This document shows, in pieces, positions 7,145 through 9,716 of a stretch of DNA of 9,716 nucleotides; positions within the stretch are counted from its first letter, which is position 1; every line of letters begins with the position of its first letter. Position numbers and translations under genes: made by a program. The notes below the pieces were generated by a model. That model was given only the letters and a program-made list of their open reading frames with translations, was not told the origin of the DNA and made no database searches. The DNA comes from Paracoccaceae bacterium (lineage in GTDB: Bacteria; Pseudomonadota; Alphaproteobacteria; Rhodobacterales; Rhodobacteraceae): positions 1 to 9,716 of the forward strand of contig JAHRVZ010000270.1 in the NCBI GenBank assembly GCA_019090405.1, in the 5' to 3' direction.

Positions 7145-8005
7145 TTATAATCCACCTAGCCGCAGGGCTTGTTGTTTTATGCCGACAAGCAGCATAGCCT
7201 GCCCGGCGCGAATACGCGGTGAATTTTTCAGATCAGAATGGCTTGCGACCCAGATGTCGATATTCGTGTCGGGCATGATGTCAGGTATTTCGATCAAACG
7301 CGGGTCTTCACGCCCGATAAAATGGGGCAAGATTGACATTCCTGCTCCGAATACTGCCAACTCCTTCAGTACCAAAAAGCTATCGGCACCTTGAATAATT
7401 TGATCCGTCGGAAGAGTTTCACGCATCCATTTGGCCGGTAATGACCCCGCAAGCGGTCCCTGCAAGTCGTGCCAACGATTTGTTTCTGTGCCTTTACGTT
7501 TGAAAACACCAAATCCCAAATTACAGGCAACATCGCCAAACAATCCATCTGCAAGCTGACCCGCAGGGCGCACTGTTATGTCAGCGGACAAACGGTCAAA
7601 GTCGACATGCGCGTTGGTACAGACCAGATTGATCCTTAGATCTGGCGCCTGATCGCTAAAACCAGCAATGATTTCAGGCAACACTTTTTGGCAGAATGTA
7701 TCGGTAGAAGTCACGTTAAGTTCACCGCGCAATGGTTCTGTCGCACCTTTCAGCACGCGCTCGACGGCCAAAATCGAATCCTGCACCTCGCGCAGAGCTG
7801 TAACAACCTGCATTCGATCAGGCGGCACTCGATAGCCCTTGGCGTTGCGCTCAAACAAGGCGGTATTCAACCGGTCTTCGAAACCAGCAACACGGCGTAA
7901 AACTGTGGCGTGATTGACGCCAAGATTCCGGGCCGCCGCGCTGACTGAACCAGAATCAGCAACCGCAAGAACAAAGCGAAGATCGTCCCAATTATCTCTG
8001 TGCAT
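7145..8005 (-). CDS. LysR-type transcriptional regulator
   Basis: DNA-binding regulator of 286 residues. The N-terminal helix-turn-helix is clear: LRFVLAVADSGSVSAAARNL (9-28), then VNHATVLRRV (30-39). After the linker, residues about 90-280 form the effector-binding domain. The length is normal and no truncation is seen. The start at 8005 gives the usual short N-terminus before WDDLRF; the upstream sequence has no clear Shine-Dalgarno. It is divergent from cycF, so it may control the cytochrome pair and itself from the 114-bp gap, which holds 20-bp-spaced direct repeats. It is tail to tail with korB, with one base between the stops, so control of kor is possible but less natural. It differs in subgroup from the GcvA-like LysR at the left. 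Its effector cannot be told from sequence. Stop codon TAA. Confidence 0.92.
   Translation of the reverse strand: MHRDNWDDLRFVLAVADSGSVSAAARNLGVNHATVLRRVAGFEDRLNTALFERNAKGYRVPPDRMQVVTALREVQDSILAVERVLKGATEPLRGELNVTSTDTFCQKVLPEIIAGFSDQAPDLRINLVCTNAHVDFDRLSADITVRPAGQLADGLFGDVACNLGFGVFKRKGTETNRWHDLQGPLAGSLPAKWMRETLPTDQIIQGADSFLVLKELAVFGAGMSILPHFIGREDPRLIEIPDIMPDTNIDIWVASHSDLKNSPRIRAGQAMLLVGIKQQALRLGGL
7167..7190. terminator. Small stem-loop inside the 3' end of the convergent LysR gene
   Basis: GCTTGTTG (7167-7174) pairs with CGACAAGC (7183-7190) across an 8-base loop, with one G-U wobble on the plus-strand RNA. It lies 24 nt past the korB stop and is the only hairpin seen where kor transcription might end. 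No U-tract follows on either strand, so a true rho-independent terminator is not shown; it may be chance or an RNA 3'-end stabiliser. Confidence 0.25.
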
Positions 8006-8020
8006 AAATTAACAGGTAAC

Positions 8021-8050
8021 ATGCAAAATTGACTAATGGTATGAAAAATT
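8021..8050. repeat. Direct repeats spaced 20 bp, candidate regulator site
   Basis: ATGCAAAATT (8021-8030) and ATGAAAAATT (8041-8050) match at 9 of 10 bases and are exactly 20 bp apart, about two helical turns, so they face the same side of the DNA. A second pair, CAGGTAAC (8013-8020) and CAGGTTAC (8054-8061), flanks them. The repeats lie between the divergent LysR gene and cycF and abut the proposed cycF -35 box, where an activator or repressor could contact RNA polymerase. Function is inferred from position only. Confidence 0.4.
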
Positions 8051-8077
8051 CGACAGGTTACACTTTGCCTTTATTCT
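8050..8077 (+). promoter_or_regulatory. Candidate cycF promoter
   Basis: TCGACA (8050-8055, 5/6 match to the -35 consensus) and TATTCT (8072-8077, 4/6 match to the -10 consensus) are separated by 16 bp. Transcription would start near 8084, leaving a leader of about 36 nt with the strong ribosome site GGAAGGA at 8107-8113. A short leader agrees with what I recall for R. sphaeroides cycFG, whose single start site lies close to cycF. No experiment supports this exact site. Confidence 0.4.
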
Positions 8078-8119
8078 AACGCTTGTTTCATTCCCACCTA
8101 ACTCCCGGAAGGATTTACT

Positions 8120-8578
8120 ATGAAACGTACCGGACTTTCATTGACTTTAGTCGCCAGCCTTGTTGCTGGATCGGCATTTGCTGATCAGGCCACCGAAGGG
8201 GCCATCAAAGCGCGCCAGTCGTTGATGCAGCTTTATGCCTTTAACCTTGGCGCACTCGGAGCGATGGCAAAAGGCGCTGTGCCCTATGATGCAGAAGCTG
8301 CCAGCTCCTCTGCTGCAAATCTATTGGCATTGTCCAGCATGAGCCAGGCAGGAATGTGGCCACAAGGGTCGGATAACGGGTCGTACCCGGACAGCAAGGC
8401 GCTTCCTGAAATCTGGACAAAATATCCGGATGTTGTGGAAAAAGGCAAAGCGCTTGGCGTTGCGACTGCGGCAATGGATACGGCCGCAGGGACCGATCTG
8501 GCAGCATTGCAAGGCGCCATGAAAGCACTTGGAGGGGCTTGCGGAGCGTGTCACAAGGCCTATCGTCAGGAAGAGTAG
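8120..8578 (+). CDS. cycF: Class II cytochrome c (cytochrome c554 / c' family), periplasmic
   Basis: Soluble periplasmic monoheme cytochrome of 152 residues. A Sec signal peptide, with basic MKR, a hydrophobic core and GSAFA, probably ends at A21 before DQ. The single heme site CGACH (141-145) is at the C-terminus, as in the four-helix class II cytochromes (cytochrome c' family). Met36 (Met15 of the mature protein), in RQSLMQ, falls where low-spin members such as c554 and c556 have their sixth ligand; five-coordinate c' proteins carry Leu or Phe there. It is therefore more likely an electron carrier than a nitric-oxide-binding c'. GGAAGGA at 8107-8113 sets the start. The downstream diheme cytochrome gene reproduces the cycF-cycG order of Rhodobacter sphaeroides, where cycF encodes c554 and is expressed most under aerobic conditions. 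The redox partner is unknown. Stop codon TAG. Confidence 0.88.
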   Translation: MKRTGLSLTLVASLVAGSAFADQATEGAIKARQSLMQLYAFNLGALGAMAKGAVPYDAEAASSSAANLLALSSMSQAGMWPQGSDNGSYPDSKALPEIWTKYPDVVEKGKALGVATAAMDTAAGTDLAALQGAMKALGGACGACHKAYRQEE

Positions 8579-8596
8579 AGAATACTTTGGTCTGAC

Positions 8597-8625
8597 TTCG
8601 ATGGCCTGTTAACCGGGCCATCGAA
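8597..8625 (+). terminator. Intercistronic stem-loop between cycF and cycG
   Basis: TTCGATGGCC (8597-8606) and GGCCATCGAA (8616-8625) form a perfect 10-bp stem with a 9-base loop, 18 nt past the cycF stop and 23 nt before the cycG start. Only ACTTT follows, not a long U-tract, so it is more likely a partial terminator or a 3'-end stabiliser for cycF mRNA than a full stop. Either would make the soluble cytochrome more abundant than the membrane one. Confidence 0.6.
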
Positions 8626-8648
8626 ACTTTGATAGAAAGTTTGATTTG

Positions 8649-9539
8649 ATGCGCCGATTGTTTGTGCTGTTGGTCCTGATTGCAATTTGTGGTCTGGGCG
8701 TTTTTTGGTTCATAACGCGGCCACAAACACTGCCTGAGAATGCGCTGGCCGGACTGACGCCGGATGTTGCCCACGGAGAATCGGTGTTTTGGGCAGCCGG
8801 ATGTGCCTCCTGTCACGCGGCCCCGGATGCCAAGGATGACGCCAAGCTGATCTTGTCGGGCGGGCAAAGTTTCCCGTCTGATTTTGGCACGTTTATCGCC
8901 CCCAATATCTCGTCTGACCCGACCGAAGGCATCGGCGACTGGAGCGCCTTGGATCTGGCCAACGCCATGACCAAAGGCGTGTCACCAGAAGGGCAGCATT
9001 ATTACCCGGTATTCCCCTATACATCCTACAACAAAGCCAGCCTGCAGGATGTTGTTGATTTGCATGCGTTTTTGGCGACACTCCCGGCCAGCACCACACC
9101 AAGCCAGCCACAGGATGTGGGTTTTCCGTTTAATATCCGCCGGTCGCTGGGCGGCTGGAAATTCCTGTTCATGTCAGACAAATGGGTTGTCCAAACCACA
9201 ACCACCGCTGCCGAGGAACGTGGGCGTTATCTGGTCGAAGCCCTTGGCCATTGCGGTGAATGTCATACTCCACGAAATCTGCTTGGTGGTATGGAACGGG
9301 ATCATTGGCTTGCCGGTGGACCTGTCCCCGGCAGCAAGGGGAGCTTTCCAAACCTGACACCGGCGGCGCTGACGTGGTCGAAGGAAGATGTGATCTATTA
9401 CTTTGAAACCGGATTTACTCCGGATTTTGACAGTGCCGGTGGACATATGGCTTTGGTGATTGAAAATCTGGCCAAAGCCACGCCCAACGATCGTGCGGCA
9501 ATCGCGGACTATCTGCAAATCGTACCGAGCGTGAAATAG
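8649..9539 (+). CDS. cycG: Membrane-anchored diheme cytochrome c
   Basis: Electron-transfer protein of 296 residues (about 32 kDa). Residues about 4-23 form one hydrophobic segment after MRR, likely an uncleaved anchor leaving both heme domains in the periplasm. Heme sites are CASCH (52-56) and CGECH (202-206), each in a class I cytochrome fold like the cytochrome subunits of alcohol and gluconate dehydrogenases. Domain 2 has NLTP (235-238) and GHMALV (265-270), with M267 a good axial ligand. Domain 1 has YYPVFPYTSY (118-127), with Phe where many relatives have the axial Met, so its sixth ligand is unclear (M107 and H117 are nearby). ATG 8649 is chosen over a TTG one codon upstream. It probably shares a transcript with cycF and may pass electrons between the quinol or dehydrogenase side and soluble carriers. 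Stop codon TAG. Confidence 0.88.
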   Translation: MRRLFVLLVLIAICGLGVFWFITRPQTLPENALAGLTPDVAHGESVFWAAGCASCHAAPDAKDDAKLILSGGQSFPSDFGTFIAPNISSDPTEGIGDWSALDLANAMTKGVSPEGQHYYPVFPYTSYNKASLQDVVDLHAFLATLPASTTPSQPQDVGFPFNIRRSLGGWKFLFMSDKWVVQTTTTAAEERGRYLVEALGHCGECHTPRNLLGGMERDHWLAGGPVPGSKGSFPNLTPAALTWSKEDVIYYFETGFTPDFDSAGGHMALVIENLAKATPNDRAAIADYLQIVPSVK

Positions 9540-9612
9540 GCAAACTGCTGGTCAATATTGCGACCCATTCGCCTCTTGCGCGAGACCTATAAAAGCCAAT
9601 GATAAAGATCGC
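9540..9612. other. Short gap between cycG and the convergent tRNA
   Basis: No gene is seen here. The only symmetry is the short imperfect palindrome TCTTGCGCGAGA (9573-9584), without a U-tract, so neither cycG nor the tRNA has a recognisable intrinsic terminator. Confidence 0.3.
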
Positions 9613-9686
9613 TGGAGCGGGTAACGGGAATTGAACCCGTAACTAAAGCTTGGGAAGCTGCCGTGATACCTTTTCACCATACCCGC
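9613..9686 (-). tRNA. tRNA-Gly, anticodon CCC
   Basis: On the minus strand the cloverleaf is complete. Acceptor arms are GCGGGTA and TACCCGC (7 bp); the D arm is GTGA/TCAC; the anticodon loop is TTCCCAA with anticodon CCC (reads GGG); the T arm is ACGGG/CCCGT with loop TTCAATT. The discriminator is T, and CCA is encoded at 9615-9613. The body is 71 nt, 74 with CCA, normal for tRNA-Gly. The anticodon stem GCAGC/GCTTT has one C-U mismatch and a terminal G-U pair. No clear terminator is seen beyond its 3' end. It converges with cycG. Confidence 0.95.
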
Positions 9687-9716
9687 CTGAATGCTGCCCG
9701 TGGGTAGCGGCCCCAA

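Noticed and set aside
9693..9708. Dyad GCTGCCC/GGGTAGC just upstream of the tRNA
   Set aside because: Seven-base arms with one mismatch, no U-tract, and next to the window edge; too little context to assign a role.

Overview
The window looks like chromosome from an alphaproteobacterium, most likely a Rhodobacterales (Roseobacter/Rhodobacter-type) aerobe. The strongest taxonomic hint is a cytochrome pair with the order, sizes and heme types of the cycF-cycG operon of Rhodobacter sphaeroides. TAG is an ordinary stop codon here: four of the seven stops in the window are TAG. I see no insertion sequence, phage gene, integrase, CRISPR array or rRNA. One tRNA-Gly(CCC) gene lies at the right edge.

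Layout: (1) positions 1-1214, minus strand: 3'-truncated gene for an MttB/COG5598-superfamily methyltransferase of the non-pyrrolysine kind. (2) Positions 1215-1328: divergent control region with a perfect 10+10 bp dyad (1297-1319) of LysR-operator type. (3) Positions 1329-2204, plus: GcvA-like LysR regulator. (4) Positions 2205-2477: non-coding leader. (5) Positions 2478-7143, plus: a tight three-gene operon for a complete NAD(P)-linked 2-oxoacid oxidoreductase. It encodes a flavoprotein with Fe-S clusters at both ends, a fused gamma-alpha subunit (KorA type) and a thiamine-diphosphate beta subunit (KorB type). (6) Positions 7145-8005, minus: a second LysR regulator, ending 1 nt from the last kor gene. 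(7) Positions 8006-8119: divergent control region with 20-bp-spaced direct repeats and a plausible promoter. (8) Positions 8120-9539, plus: cycF (class II cytochrome c) and cycG (membrane-anchored diheme cytochrome c), separated by a strong stem-loop. (9) Positions 9613-9686, minus: tRNA-Gly(CCC).

How the parts may work together: KorAB would oxidise a 2-oxoacid, most likely 2-oxoglutarate, to the acyl-CoA. Electrons would pass through the beta-subunit cluster and the ferredoxin-like tail of the flavoprotein to FAD and NAD(P). The nearest biochemical precedent I know is the 2-oxoglutarate:NADP+ oxidoreductase (KorABC) of Azoarcus evansii. The neighbouring MttB-like protein and GcvA-like regulator suggest C1 or methylated-amine metabolism on the left flank. 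A link between that unit and kor (low-potential electrons for corrinoid reactivation) is only a hypothesis. The right flank is respiratory electron transfer in the periplasm. The item most worth following up is the kor operon, especially the unusual cysteine layout of its flavoprotein.
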